Notes under the pieces: generated by a model
Told to the model about the DNA's origin: nothing
Database searches by the model: none
What the model saw: the letters and a program-made list of their open reading frames with translations, nothing else
Program-made: the position numbers and the translations under genes
Part shown: positions 36,510-44,935 of the stretch, piece after piece
How the letters are laid out: each line of letters starts with the position of its first letter
Numbering within the stretch: the stretch's first letter is position 1
Assembly: GCF_001483745.1 (NCBI RefSeq)
Contig: NZ_LQBL01000002.1
Location: 62,001-126,000, forward strand
Direction of reading: 5' to 3'
Source of the DNA: Serinicoccus chungangensis
GTDB lineage: Bacteria > Actinomycetota > Actinomycetes > Actinomycetales > Dermatophilaceae
DNA length: 64,000 bases

Positions 36510-38516
36510 TCAGTCCAGGTCGGGGCCGTGCACCCGCTCGTCCGGCGTGCGGTGGTGGAAGGTCACGAGCTCGCTGACGCTGCGCCGACCGATGGCATAC
36601 CTGCCGTGGTCGGGGTCGAAGCGGCGGTACTCCGCCAGCGCAGCCTTCTTGGCCTGCCGCGCGGGCTCGTCGAGGACGACCCGGTCGGCCCGCTCGTCCA
36701 CGACCTGCGGGACGGGCAGGAAGAACTTCGCGTCGTCGACGATCCCGAGCTCGTGCGCCCGGCGCAGCGCGCGCCCGGCCGTGGCGTGGTCGGTGTGCGG
36801 GTCGAGATAGCTCATCGTGCGGTGAGCGGCGCCCGGGTGGCGGCGCGCGTGGCGGCGGATCACGGCGAGCACGGAGTCCTCGGTGATGCCGCCGTCGGGC
36901 AGCCCCACCCGGTGCACGTCGCGGCGCACGACCCCCAGGCGTTCGATCGCCGCACTGAACTCCCGGTCCCGTGCCGCGACGAACTCGTCCAGCCCGATGT
37001 CGCGCCCCAGTCGGCGCCGGAGGCTGTGGATCGCCTGCGACCCCTCCCCCGGGGTGAGCAGCACGAGGATGTGCCTCCGGTCGGGTTCGGAGGCGATGGC
37101 CCCGCCCATGAAGATCGACTCGTCGTCGGGGTGGGGGACGTACCAGATCATCACCGCCCGCGTCAGGCGCCGCGTCCGAGCGATCCGCTTGGCCTGCTGC
37201 GCAGCGGGTTCCGGGAGCCTGCGGATCGTGGACCGGACGCCCCGCCGCACGCCCTGGCGCCAGCGCGGGCCGACCGGGCTCGCGGGTGCGGTCACCTGAC
37301 CGGGTGACTCGGCACCTCCCTGGGCCCCGGGTGTCGACCCCGCCGGGGCTGCCGCACCGTGACTCACCTCCGCCGATGCAGGGTTCGTCGGCGCAGGGTC
37401 CGTCGCTCCACCCTTCCCCGACGAGTCCGGGGCGACCTGCGGGGTGGCCTTCGTCGAGACCTTCGCGCTCCCCTTGGACGCCGCCTTCGGTCGCAGCGGC
37501 TTGTGCAGGTAGCGGTAGGTGGGGCGCTGGTGCGGGGTCCACTCGAACTTCCACGGGTACTTCCCCGCCCCGAGGTCGAACTCGTCGGCCAGGTCGTGCT
37601 CGGTCACGTACTCCAGGATGGCCAGCTGGAGGACCTTGCCCATCCGGTAGCGCTCGAACTCGGGCAGGTAGGCGCTGTTCCACGACAGCAGCCGTCGGCC
37701 GTCCCGGAAGACGGTGCGGTAGGCCAGCACGCGACCGGCCGCCGGGTCCTTGCCGTCGAGGAAGGCGAAGGTCAGCGCGTCCTCGGTCGTGGTGAACACC
37801 TGACGGATGTGCTCGGTCCGCCGGTCGTCGTCGTAGAGCGAGTGCCGCTCGGAGCGCGCGTGCGTCTCGATGAGGTGGTTCTTCTCCGCGCGGTGCACCT
37901 CGGCGATCCGGTCGAGGATGCCGTGCTCGTCGCCGGTGAAGGTGTGCAGGTGCACGTCGTGCTCCCGCCGCAGCTTGCGGAGGTACTTGCCGGTGTGGGA
38001 CGGCGCGGACCAGGGTTCACGCAGGTCGATCCAGGGGTTCTCGATGAGGAAGGCGAGCCGACGGTGGTGCACCTGGGAGGTGCGGACGTGCCACGCGAAC
38101 GCCGACTCGGACGGTATGCCGGTCAGCTGCACCACCTGCGCCTCGCCGTCCTCCACGACGCGGTCCAGCTCGGCGAGGACGTGGCCCGAGATCGTCTGGG
38201 GGCTGGCCACGGACGGGCCGGCGGCGTGGAGCACGGACAGGTAGTCGCCGTGGGACGCCCAGCGCAGGACCGTCACCGGCTCGCCCTCCCGCTTCTCGGG
38301 ACGGAAGGCGAACGGACCCACCCCGACGAGCTGTCCCTCCTGGCGCACCAGCACCACGTGCAGCCGGTAGCCGGGCGCGTGTCGGTAGCTCTCCCACCAG
38401 GCGGAGACGAAGCGGTGGCTCGTGTAGTAGGACTCCCCCGGCCGCTTCAGCGCCTCCCACTCCTCGCGCAGCGCCGCCAGGTCCTCGGTGGTCCGGCAGA
38501 TCGACGTCTCGATCAT
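36510..38516 (-). CDS. Acyltransferase (BioF2/FemAB-like)-PIG-L deacetylase fusion
   Basis: A 668-residue two-domain protein. Residues about 1-340 form a GNAT acyltransferase of the BioF2-like (acetyltransferase 6, FemAB-related) type, with core HTGKYLRKLRRE, DALTFAFLDG and RMGKVLQLAILEYV. A 73-residue Pro/Ala/Ser-rich linker (343-415) joins a PIG-L/MshB-type deacetylase: the zinc site is PHPDDES at 461-467 plus PHTDH at 573-577, and LTPGEGSQAI, GLPDGGIT follow the family pattern. PIG-L enzymes remove N-acetyl from amino sugars, mycothiol precursors or teichoplanin-type scaffolds. An acyltransferase on the same chain could then add a different acyl group. It overlaps the upstream GNAT gene as ATGA. 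The actual substrate cannot be read. Confidence 0.82.
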   Translation of the reverse strand: MIETSICRTTEDLAALREEWEALKRPGESYYTSHRFVSAWWESYRHAPGYRLHVVLVRQEGQLVGVGPFAFRPEKREGEPVTVLRWASHGDYLSVLHAAGPSVASPQTISGHVLAELDRVVEDGEAQVVQLTGIPSESAFAWHVRTSQVHHRRLAFLIENPWIDLREPWSAPSHTGKYLRKLRREHDVHLHTFTGDEHGILDRIAEVHRAEKNHLIETHARSERHSLYDDDRRTEHIRQVFTTTEDALTFAFLDGKDPAAGRVLAYRTVFRDGRRLLSWNSAYLPEFERYRMGKVLQLAILEYVTEHDLADEFDLGAGKYPWKFEWTPHQRPTYRYLHKPLRPKAASKGSAKVSTKATPQVAPDSSGKGGATDPAPTNPASAEVSHGAAAPAGSTPGAQGGAESPGQVTAPASPVGPRWRQGVRRGVRSTIRRLPEPAAQQAKRIARTRRLTRAVMIWYVPHPDDESIFMGGAIASEPDRRHILVLLTPGEGSQAIHSLRRRLGRDIGLDEFVAARDREFSAAIERLGVVRRDVHRVGLPDGGITEDSVLAVIRRHARRHPGAAHRTMSYLDPHTDHATAGRALRRAHELGIVDDAKFFLPVPQVVDERADRVVLDEPARQAKKAALAEYRRFDPDHGRYAIGRRSVSELVTFHHRTPDERVHGPDLD

Positions 38517-39112
38517 CGGGCGGGGATCTCCACCCAAGTCGGGACGGTGAGCGTGCGTCCGCGGTCCTTGAGGAAGACGTGCTGCCGCGTGCGCCGGGCC
38601 CCGAACGCGGCATACGACGCGCGGGACGCCGTGTTCTTGCGGGAGATCATCGTCACCCCCTGCACCCTGCCCTCCTCGGCGAGGAGCTCCAGCCGACGCG
38701 CGATGGAGAAGGCGTGCAGCCCGCGCCGCCGGTGGGCGACGAAGACGTGGTCGTCCCAGAAGTACGCCTCGCGCGGAGACACCCGCAGCCGCAGGTGGAT
38801 CCGGGCGTTCTCGGTGTCGCCGTAGGTGAGGTGGCAGTAGCCGCACGGCTCACCGTGCTCGTCCCGGATGACGAGGGTGCGGTCCGCGGGGTGCTGCAGC
38901 CGCTCCACGAGCAGCCGGTGCTTGCGCTCGTTGAGGTCGTCGGGGTAGTCGCGCCGCATCTGGTCCAGCACGGCCTCGGTCGCGTCCTCGAGGGTCCGGG
39001 ACGGATCGGCCTCCGGACGGGGGCCCTGGACCGGGAAGACGTAGGTGTCGAGCACCTCGCGCTTGCGCCAGGACTGCTGCCACGACGCGGGGAGCAGGGA
39101 CGTCAGCGGCAT
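38513..39112 (-). CDS. GNAT N-acetyltransferase
   Basis: A 199-residue GNAT-fold acetyltransferase. VSPREAYFWDDHVFVAHRRRGLHAFSIARRLELL contains the acetyl-CoA pyrophosphate loop (R-R-G-L-H-A) and VTMISRKNTASRASYAAFGAR the C-terminal strand and helix. It is coupled by a 4-base overlap to the acyltransferase-deacetylase fusion, so the two very probably modify the same compound, for example an amino-sugar conjugate. I choose ATG 39112 over the in-frame ATG at 39121, because TAGCAT ends 7 nt before the former and overlaps the latter. Confidence 0.8.
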   Translation of the reverse strand: MPLTSLLPASWQQSWRKREVLDTYVFPVQGPRPEADPSRTLEDATEAVLDQMRRDYPDDLNERKHRLLVERLQHPADRTLVIRDEHGEPCGYCHLTYGDTENARIHLRLRVSPREAYFWDDHVFVAHRRRGLHAFSIARRLELLAEEGRVQGVTMISRKNTASRASYAAFGARRTRQHVFLKDRGRTLTVPTWVEIPAR

Positions 39113-39119
39113 GCCCGTC

Positions 39120-39125
39120 ATGCTA
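39120..39125 (-). promoter_or_regulatory. -10 TAGCAT for GNAT-deacetylase operon
   Basis: TAGCAT on the minus strand ends 7 nt before the ATG at 39112 and selects that start over the ATG at 39121. Confidence 0.5.
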
Positions 39126-39168
39126 GTCGACGCCCCGGGCGGGGCCGCGGACTCCGTGCGGCGGCGCC

Positions 39169-39240
39169 TCAGGTCGACAGGTGCTCCGGCAGGCGGTCGA
39201 GCACGTCGTTCCAGCCCTGCTCGTCGTCGTCGGTGAGCAG
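39169..39240 (-). other. Orphan 23-codon coding-like stretch
   Basis: Behind the 80-residue membrane protein, one frame reads LLTDDDEQGWNDVLDRLPEHLST and stops at 39169. It has the codon style of the neighbours but lacks a usual start codon; CTG at 39240 is the only candidate. It may be the leftover end of a deleted gene or chance. Confidence 0.15.
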
Positions 39241-39247
39241 TAGGCGC

Positions 39248-39490
39248 TCACCTGTCCCGCGAGCGCCTGCCGAGCAGGTAGCCGCCGACGGCGAGCAGCG
39301 CCGCGCCCAGGCAGATGGCGATCGGCCCGACGACGTCGGCCCAGGAGAAGACCTGGTAGGCCTCGATCTCCTGGTAGGCGAACCACCCGAAGCTCACCGG
39401 CCGGCTGAGCAGCGAGACCAGGCCGGCGACGACGCCGACCGCCCCCGCCCCCGCGAGCAGGAGGGGGAGCGCACCCCGTCGACGGTCCAT
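39248..39490 (-). CDS. Small two-helix membrane protein
   Basis: An 80-residue protein with two hydrophobic segments, ALPLLLAGAGAVGVVAGLVSLL and VVGPIAICLGAALLAVGGYLLG, joined by a polar aromatic loop (FGWFAYQEIEAYQVFSWAD). No known family is recognised. Its ATG overlaps the stop of the carboxylase beta gene by 4 bases (ATGA), so it is translated with the carboxylase. A membrane anchor or an unrelated passenger are both possible. Confidence 0.7.
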   Translation of the reverse strand: MDRRRGALPLLLAGAGAVGVVAGLVSLLSRPVSFGWFAYQEIEAYQVFSWADVVGPIAICLGAALLAVGGYLLGRRSRDR

Positions 39491-41055
39491 CAGACCGGGG
39501 GGATGCTGCGGTGGCGGGTGGAGAAGTGCCGGTCCCGGCGCGCGGCATACCGGAGGCGGTGCACGACCTCGGCCCGCAAGTCCTCGGGCTCGGTGATCGC
39601 GTCGATGACGAGGTCGGAGGCGAGCCGCTCCAGGTCGACGTCCTCGAGGTACTCCGCACGGCGGGCGTCGATGAAGTCCTGACGCTCCTGCGGGTCCGCG
39701 ATCTCGGCGATCTTGTTGGCGTAGACCGCGTTGACCGCGGCCTCGGGGCCCATGACCGCGATCCGGGCCGTGGGCAGGGCGATGGTCGCCTCGGGGCCGA
39801 AGCCCGGTCCGCCCATGGCGTAGAGCCCCGCGCCGTAGGCCTTGCGCAGCACGACGCACAGCTGCGGCACGGTCGCCTCGGAGACCGCCGAGACCATCTT
39901 GGCGCCGTGCCGGATGATCCCGCCGCGCTCCACCTCCGAGCCGATCATGAAGCCGGGCACGTCGGCGAGGTAGAGCAGCGGGATGCCGTAGGCGTCGCAC
40001 AGCCAGATGAAGCGGGCGGCCTTGTCGGCCGAGTCGGTGAAGAGGACACCGCCCTTGACCGCCGAGTTGTTGGCCACGATGCCCACGGTCTGCCCGTCGA
40101 CCCGCCCGAGGCCGACCACGAGCTCGGCGGCGAACAGCGGTTTGATCTCGAAGAAGCTGTCGTCGTCGACCAGCCCGTCGATGACGTCGTGCACGTCGAA
40201 GGGCACCGACTCGGCCTCCGGCACGGTATGCCGCTCCAGCGGCCGCGCGGGCTCCTCGGCCTCGTAGGCGGGGACGGGGGCGCGCCACGACTCGGGCAGG
40301 TAGGAGAAGAAGTGCCGGGCGAGCTCGATGGCCTCGGTGTCGTCGGCGGCGAGCAGGTCCCCGACCCCGGAGACGGTGCAGTGCATGCGCGCCCCGCCCA
40401 TCTCCTCCAACGAGACCTTCTCCCCCACGACCATCTCGGCCATACGCGGGCTGCCGAGGTACATCGACGCGTTCCCCTCGACCATGATGATGAGGTCGGT
40501 GAAGCTCGGGATGTAGGCGCCGCCGGCCGCGCTCGGCCCGAAGAGGCAGCAGATCTGCGGCACCTTGCCGGACAGCGCGACCTGGTTGTGGAAGATCCGC
40601 CCCGCGCCGCGCCGGCCGGGGAAGAGGTCGACCTGGTCGGTGATGCGGGCGCCGGCCGAGTCGACGAACCAGAAGATCGGCAGCTCCTCGCGCAGCGCCG
40701 CCTCGGTGGCCCGGATGATCTTCTCGACGGTGCGCGCGCCCCACGACCCGGCCTTGACCGTGGGGTCGTTGGCGACGACGATCGCCGCCCGCCCGTCCAC
40801 CTCACCCCGACCGGTGACGACGCCGTCCGCCGGGAGCGTGCCCGCCGTCGCGTGGGCATACCGGCCGTCCTCGACGAACGTGCCCTCGTCGAAGAGCAGG
40901 GCGATCCGCTCCCTGACGTAGAGCTTGTTCTGGGAGTCCAGCTTGGCGCGGGCGCGCTCGCTCGGCTCCGCCGAGGCACGGTATGCCGTGCCCAGCCGCT
41001 CGCGGAGGTCGGCGACCCGTGGGTCGCCGGGGGTGTCGGCCGCGCTGCTGCTCAT
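39490..41055 (-). CDS. accD: Acyl-CoA carboxylase beta (carboxyltransferase) subunit
   Basis: A 521-residue two-lobed carboxyltransferase of the propionyl/methylcrotonyl-CoA carboxylase type. The N lobe contains FVDSAGARITDQVDLFPG and the C lobe LYLADVPGFMIGSEVERGGIIRHGAKM with the acyl-CoA and carboxybiotin oxyanion glycines; AYGAGLYAMGGPGFGPEA matches AccD family sequences. It would accept carboxyl from the biotin domain of the AccA at 42891 or a similar subunit. Placement next to an acyl-CoA dehydrogenase resembles the leucine-degradation cluster accD1-fadE19 of mycobacteria, suggesting methylcrotonyl-CoA as the substrate, but the sequence alone does not exclude propionyl-CoA. A GGAGAGGA ribosome binding site precedes ATG 41055. 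It starts 48 bases after the dehydrogenase stop. Confidence 0.9.
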   Translation of the reverse strand: MSSSAADTPGDPRVADLRERLGTAYRASAEPSERARAKLDSQNKLYVRERIALLFDEGTFVEDGRYAHATAGTLPADGVVTGRGEVDGRAAIVVANDPTVKAGSWGARTVEKIIRATEAALREELPIFWFVDSAGARITDQVDLFPGRRGAGRIFHNQVALSGKVPQICCLFGPSAAGGAYIPSFTDLIIMVEGNASMYLGSPRMAEMVVGEKVSLEEMGGARMHCTVSGVGDLLAADDTEAIELARHFFSYLPESWRAPVPAYEAEEPARPLERHTVPEAESVPFDVHDVIDGLVDDDSFFEIKPLFAAELVVGLGRVDGQTVGIVANNSAVKGGVLFTDSADKAARFIWLCDAYGIPLLYLADVPGFMIGSEVERGGIIRHGAKMVSAVSEATVPQLCVVLRKAYGAGLYAMGGPGFGPEATIALPTARIAVMGPEAAVNAVYANKIAEIADPQERQDFIDARRAEYLEDVDLERLASDLVIDAITEPEDLRAEVVHRLRYAARRDRHFSTRHRSIPPV

Positions 41056-41103
41056 CGACGTCCGTCCTCTCCTGTGCTGGGACCCGGTGGGATGAGGCCT
41101 GGG

Positions 41104-42300
41104 TCAGCGGGCGGGCAGGCCCAGGCCGCGGGCGATGACCATGCGCTGGACCTCCGAGGTCCCCTCGCCGATCTCGAGGATCTTGGCATCCCGGTAGAAG
41201 CGGGCGACGGGGTACTCCTCCATGAAGCCGTTGCCGCCGAAGACCTGGGTGGCGATCCGCGTGGCGCTGACCGCGGCCTCGGTGGAGTAGAGCTTGGCGA
41301 TCGCGGCGGCCTGCTTGACCTCGGCCACCCCGCGGCGGCCGGCCTCCTGCTCGTCCTTGAGCCAGGCGGCCTTGTAGGTCAGCAGCCGGGCCGCCTCGAC
41401 CATGACCGCCAGGTCGGAGATCTGGAAGGAGACGCCCTGGTTGACCGCGATCGGGCGTCCGAAGGCCTGCCGCTGCTGGCTGTAGGCCGTGCACTCCTCC
41501 AGCATCCGCTGGGCGCAGCCGACGGCGAGGGCGGAGATCGCGACGCGGCCGTCGTCCAGCGTCTTGAGGAACTGCCGGAAACCCTCGCCCCGCTCGCCGA
41601 GCAGGTTGTCCTCGGGCACCCGGCACCCCTCGAAGGTGAGCCCGTGGGTGTCCGAGATGTGCCAGCCGAGCTTGCGGTAGGCCGGCTCCACGACGAAGCC
41701 GTCGGTGCCGGCCGGGATCATGATCGCGCTGATCTCGGGTCGCCCGTCGTCGGTCTCGCCGGTCTTGGCGGTGACCGTGACGACCGAGGTCAGGCTGGTC
41801 CCGGAGTTGGTGATGAAGGCCTTCGACCCGTCGACGACCCAGTGGCCGTCCTCCAGCCGCGCCTTGGTGCGGCTGGCCCCCGCGTCGGAGCCCGCGTCCG
41901 GCTCGGTGAGGCCGAAGCCCGCCAGCGCGCGGCCGGCCAGCAGGTCCGGCAGGTAGGTCTCCTTCTGCTCCTGGGTGCCGAAGGACAGGATCGGGTTGAT
42001 GCCGAGGCCGACGCCGGCCGACAGCGTGATGCCGATCGACTGGTCGATGCGGCCCAGCTCCTCGATGGCCAGGCAGGTGTAGGTGAAGCCGCCGTGCTCG
42101 GTGCCCGCCCCACCGAACTCCTCCGGGGCGTTGAGGCCGAACAGCCCGAGCTCGCCCATCTGCGGGACGAGGTCCTCCGGGAAGTGGGAGTCCTGGTCCC
42201 ACTGCTCGACGTGGGGGGCGATCTCGCCCTCGGCGAACTCGCGGACCAGGCCGCGGAACTCCTCGTGGTCCTCGCTCAGTTCGAACATCGGTGTCCGCAT
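41104..42300 (-). CDS. Acyl-CoA dehydrogenase (isovaleryl/short-chain branched type)
   Basis: A 398-residue flavoenzyme that introduces a double bond into acyl-CoA. FAD-binding ALAGFGLTEPDAGSDAGASRT and YRKLGWHISDT are the acyl-CoA dehydrogenase signatures, GEGFRQFLKTLDDGR the CoA-binding helix, and QVFGGNGFMEEYPVARFYRDAKILEIGEGTSEVQ the C-terminal region with the flavin contacts. The gene heads an operon with the carboxylase beta subunit, arguing for branched-chain (isovaleryl-CoA) substrate as in leucine breakdown. Another in-frame ATG at 42288 (MFELSEDHEEF) is equally usable. The divergent MerR gene with two palindromes between suggests regulation. Confidence 0.9.
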   Translation of the reverse strand: MRTPMFELSEDHEEFRGLVREFAEGEIAPHVEQWDQDSHFPEDLVPQMGELGLFGLNAPEEFGGAGTEHGGFTYTCLAIEELGRIDQSIGITLSAGVGLGINPILSFGTQEQKETYLPDLLAGRALAGFGLTEPDAGSDAGASRTKARLEDGHWVVDGSKAFITNSGTSLTSVVTVTAKTGETDDGRPEISAIMIPAGTDGFVVEPAYRKLGWHISDTHGLTFEGCRVPEDNLLGERGEGFRQFLKTLDDGRVAISALAVGCAQRMLEECTAYSQQRQAFGRPIAVNQGVSFQISDLAVMVEAARLLTYKAAWLKDEQEAGRRGVAEVKQAAAIAKLYSTEAAVSATRIATQVFGGNGFMEEYPVARFYRDAKILEIGEGTSEVQRMVIARGLGLPAR

Positions 42301-42347
42301 CCTTGCTCGCCTCGACGGTGGCGACGGGGACTCCCGCCGACGTCCTC

Positions 42348-42389
42348 ACCATCCTGCTTGACGTTGACGCCAAGGTCAAGCAGGATGGT
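42348..42389. repeat. Perfect 15-bp inverted repeat in the acyl-CoA dehydrogenase/MerR intergenic region
   Basis: ACCATCCTGCTTGAC (42348-42362) and GTCAAGCAGGATGGT (42375-42389) are perfect complements around 12 bases. It contains one of the two operator-like palindromes and could form a cruciform or be a regulator dimer-of-dimers site. Confidence 0.75.
42357..42374. promoter_or_regulatory. MerR-type operator 1
   Basis: CTTGACGTTGACGCCAAG has the dyad CTTGnCGTnnACGnCAAG, close to the TTGACGTTnACGTCAA type of the LiuR-like MerR regulators of leucine/branched-chain degradation. Confidence 0.55.
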
Positions 42390-42398
42390 CGCACCGAC

Positions 42399-42415
42399 CT
42401 TGACGTTAGGACAAG
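42399..42415. promoter_or_regulatory. MerR-type operator 2 overlapping the MerR -10
   Basis: CTTGACGTTAGGACAAG shares CTTGnCnTnAnGnCAAG symmetry with operator 1, and contains TAGGAC (42407-42412) that ends 7 nt before the MerR GTG at 42420, so a bound regulator would block its own leaderless promoter. Confidence 0.5.
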
Positions 42416-42419
42416 CACC

Positions 42420-42806
42420 GTGACGGACACCACGACGACGTGGACCATCGCCCAGATGGCCGACGACTACGACGTCACCCACCGGGCGCTGCGGCACTAC
42501 GAGCACCTGGGGCTGCTCGCCCCCGACCGCGAGGGCCAGCGGCGCATCTACCACCGCCGCGAGCGGACCCGCCTCGCGCTCATCCTGCGGGGGCGCCGGC
42601 TCGGGTTCTCGCTCGAGGAGATCGCCACGATCCTGGACATGTACGACGACCAGCCCGGTGAGGTCGGCCAGCTGCGCTACCTGCTCTCCCAGATCGGCGA
42701 CCGGCGCGCGGACCTGGAGCGCCGCCGCCGCGACATCGAGGACAGCCTGCGCGAGCTCGACGAGCTGGAGCAGCGCTGCGCGGAGGACGTCGCTCGCCTG
42801 TCCTGA
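42420..42806 (+). CDS. MerR-family regulator (LiuR-like)
   Basis: A 128-residue MerR family protein: TWTIAQMADDYDVTHRALRHYEHLGLLAPDREGQRRIY is the winged helix-turn-helix, followed by the dimerising coiled coil (QIGDRRADLERRRRDIEDSLRELDELEQ). No C-terminal cysteine metal motif exists, so it is an organic-molecule sensor or repressor rather than a metal regulator. It sits divergently to the acyl-CoA dehydrogenase-carboxylase operon, upstream of AccA, with two CTTGAC dyads between. By analogy to LiuR of branched-chain amino acid degradation, it likely represses all three units; the effector would be an acyl-CoA. The start GTG 42420 agrees with the -10 inside operator 2. Confidence 0.8.
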   Translation: MTDTTTTWTIAQMADDYDVTHRALRHYEHLGLLAPDREGQRRIYHRRERTRLALILRGRRLGFSLEEIATILDMYDDQPGEVGQLRYLLSQIGDRRADLERRRRDIEDSLRELDELEQRCAEDVARLS

Positions 42807-42877
42807 CCCTCTCGGGCCGCTCGCGGGGGCCGCGACGGGGTCGTGGCGCCTGGCCGCGAACGGCATACCTCTCCGGC

Positions 42878-42883
42878 TAGGGT
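42878..42883 (+). promoter_or_regulatory. -10 TAGGGT for AccA gene
   Basis: TAGGGT ends 7 nt before the ATG at 42891. Confidence 0.55.
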
Positions 42884-42890
42884 GACCCCC

Positions 42891-44666
42891 ATGCCGATCA
42901 GCAAGGTCCTCATTGCCAACCGGGGCGAGATCGCCGTGCGCATCGCCCGTGCCTGCAGCGACGCAGGTCTGGGCTCCGTCGCCGTCTACGCCGACCCCGA
43001 CCGCGACGCGCTGCACGTCAAGGTCGCCGACGAGGCGTACTCCCTGGGCGGCACGACCCCCGGCGAGTCCTACCTGGTGCAGGACAAGCTGCTCGACGTC
43101 GCCCGCCAGGCGGGCGCCGACGCGGTGCACCCGGGCTACGGCTTCCTCGCCGAGAACGCCTCGTTCGCCCAGGCCGTCATGGACGCCGGGCTCACCTGGA
43201 TCGGCCCCTCCCCCGAGGCCATCGACGCGCTCGGCGACAAGGTCAAGGCCCGCCACATCGCGCTGGAGGCGGAGGCCCCTCTGGTCCCCGGCACCACCGA
43301 CCCCGTCGCCGGTCCCGAGGAGGTCGTGGCCTTCGCCGAGGAGCACGGGCTGCCGGTCGCCATCAAGGCGGCCTACGGCGGCGGCGGCCGCGGGCTCAAG
43401 GTGGCGCGCACGATGGAGGAGATCCCCGACCTCTTCGACTCCGCGGTCCGGGAGGCGGTCACCGCCTTCGGGCGCGGCGAGTGCTTCGTCGAGCGCTTCC
43501 TCGACCGGCCCCGCCACGTCGAGACCCAGTGCCTGGCCGACCAGCACGGCAACGTCGTCGTCGTCTCGACCCGTGACTGCTCGCTGCAGCGCCGCAACCA
43601 GAAGCTCGTCGAGGAGGCCCCGGCGCCGTTCCTCACCGAGGAGCAGCACGCGGAGCTGGTCCGGGCCAGCAAGGCGATCCTGCAGAAGGCCGGCTACGTC
43701 GGCGCCGGCACCTGCGAGTTCCTCGTCGGGCCGGAGGGGGACATCTCCTTCCTCGAGGTCAACACCCGGCTCCAGGTGGAGCACCCGGTGACCGAGGAGG
43801 TCACCGGTGTCGACCTCGTGCGCGAGCAGTTCCGGATCGCCGACGGCGAGGAGCTGGGCTACGACGACCCGGCGCCGGTGGCGCACTCCTTCGAGTTCCG
43901 GCTCAACGCGGAGGACGCCGGCCGCGACTTCCTCCCGGCGCCGGGCACGGCCACGGTCTTCCGCCCGCCCTCGGGACCGGGCGTGCGCCTGGACTCCGGC
44001 GTCGTCGAGGGCGACACCGTCGCGGGCGCCTTCGACTCGATGCTGGCCAAGCTCATCGTCACCGGACGCACTCGCCAGCAGGCCCTGGAGCGCTCGCGCC
44101 GGGCGCTCGCGGAGTTCGAGCTGGAGGGTATGCCGACCGTGCTCGCCTTCCACCGCGCCGTGGTCTCCGACCCCGCCTTCGCCCCGGAGGACCCCGAGGC
44201 GCCCTTCACCGTGCACACCCGCTGGATCGAGACCGACTTCGACAACCAGATCGAGGCCTACTCCGGCCCGACCGCGGACGCCCCGGAGGAGACCGAGCGG
44301 CAGACCGTGGTCGTCGAGGTCGGCGGCCAGCGCCTCGAGGTCTCTCTCCCAGCAGGGCTCGCCCTCGGTGGCGGGGGCGGCGCGGCGGCAGGCGGCCGCA
44401 AGAAGGCCCCCAAGCGCTCCCGCGGCGGTGGCGGCGGCGCGGCCGTGTCCGGCGACGCGGTGACCGCGCCCATGCAGGGCACCATCGTCAAGATCGCCGT
44501 CGAGGACGGCCAGTCCCTCGCGGAGGGCGACGTCGTCGTCGTGCTCGAGGCGATGAAGATGGAGCAGCCGATCAAGGCGCACAAGGCCGGCACGGTCAGC
44601 GGCCTGTCGGCGTCCGTGGGCGACACCGTCACCACCGGCGCGGTCATCTGCGAGCTCACCGACTGA
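42891..44666 (+). CDS. accA: Biotin carboxylase/biotin carboxyl carrier protein (acyl-CoA carboxylase alpha)
   Basis: A 591-residue acyl-CoA carboxylase alpha subunit. The ATP-grasp biotin carboxylase has [14 protein letters not shown] at the N-terminus, [19 protein letters not shown] (glycine-rich ATP loop), [13 protein letters not shown] and [24 protein letters not shown]. After a Gly/Lys-rich linker the biotin carrier domain ends [17 protein letters not shown], in which EAMKM holds the biotinylated lysine. It makes carboxybiotin from ATP and bicarbonate for the beta subunits at 1741 and 39490. In mycobacteria the shared alpha subunit is AccA3. The MerR gene lies 84 bases upstream on the same strand. 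Confidence 0.95.
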   Translation: MPISKVLIANRGEIAVRIARACSDAGLGSVAVYADPDRDALHVKVADEAYSLGGTTPGESYLVQDKLLDVARQAGADAVHPGYGFLAENASFAQAVMDAGLTWIGPSPEAIDALGDKVKARHIALEAEAPLVPGTTDPVAGPEEVVAFAEEHGLPVAIKAAYGGGGRGLKVARTMEEIPDLFDSAVREAVTAFGRGECFVERFLDRPRHVETQCLADQHGNVVVVSTRDCSLQRRNQKLVEEAPAPFLTEEQHAELVRASKAILQKAGYVGAGTCEFLVGPEGDISFLEVNTRLQVEHPVTEEVTGVDLVREQFRIADGEELGYDDPAPVAHSFEFRLNAEDAGRDFLPAPGTATVFRPPSGPGVRLDSGVVEGDTVAGAFDSMLAKLIVTGRTRQQALERSRRALAEFELEGMPTVLAFHRAVVSDPAFAPEDPEAPFTVHTRWIETDFDNQIEAYSGPTADAPEETERQTVVVEVGGQRLEVSLPAGLALGGGGGAAAGGRKKAPKRSRGGGGGAAVSGDAVTAPMQGTIVKIAVEDGQSLAEGDVVVVLEAMKMEQPIKAHKAGTVSGLSASVGDTVTTGAVICELTD

Positions 44667-44686
44667 GACCCGCACCGACACCACCT

Positions 44687-44759
44687 CATACCCCCGCCAC
44701 CACCCCATACCACCGGCACCACTCCATACCACCGAGACCGCCTCATACCACCGGGCGCC
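44687..44759. repeat. Four 19-bp tandem units CATACCACCG-type
   Basis: CATAC recurs at 44687, 44706, 44725 and 44744, exactly 19 bp apart, each followed by CACCG or CCCCG. It directly adjoins the 32-bp repeat array, and a matching GTATG lies at the far end (44938). Confidence 0.85.
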
Positions 44760-44935
44760 GTGAATGGTTGCCGGTGACCCCACCGAGCGCCGTGAATGGT
44801 TGCCGGTAACCCCACCGAGCGCCGTCAATGGTTGCTGCCAGTCGCCGACACCAACCATTCACGGCGCTCGGTGAGCCTGATGCCAACCATTCGCGGCGCT
44901 CGGTCGACCTGAAGGCAACCATTCGCGGCGCCCGG
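44751..44935. repeat. Six 32-bp-spaced repeats: three direct, three inverted
   Basis: GCGCCGTGAATGGTTG-type units start at about 44751, 44783 and 44815 (32-bp period). The complement CAACCATTC(A/G)CGGCGC starts at about 44851, 44883 and 44915, again every 32 bp. The whole forms a nested dyad centred near 44843 between the converging accA and lpdA genes. Copies differ at a few positions, so it is not a recent expansion. Confidence 0.9.

Noticed and set aside
36510-38516. Assigning the PIG-L fusion as MshB or MshD of mycothiol synthesis
   Set aside because: MshB is a separate short deacetylase, and the fused acyltransferase is of the BioF2/FemAB type with a long linker; the substrate is not supported.
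38513-39121. Alternative GNAT start at 39121
   Set aside because: That ATG overlaps the -10 hexamer TAGCAT, while the ATG three codons later has the normal 7-nt spacing.
44751-44935. CRISPR-like spaced repeats
   Set aside because: Intervals between units are only about 11 bases, half the units are inverted, and there are no cas genes.
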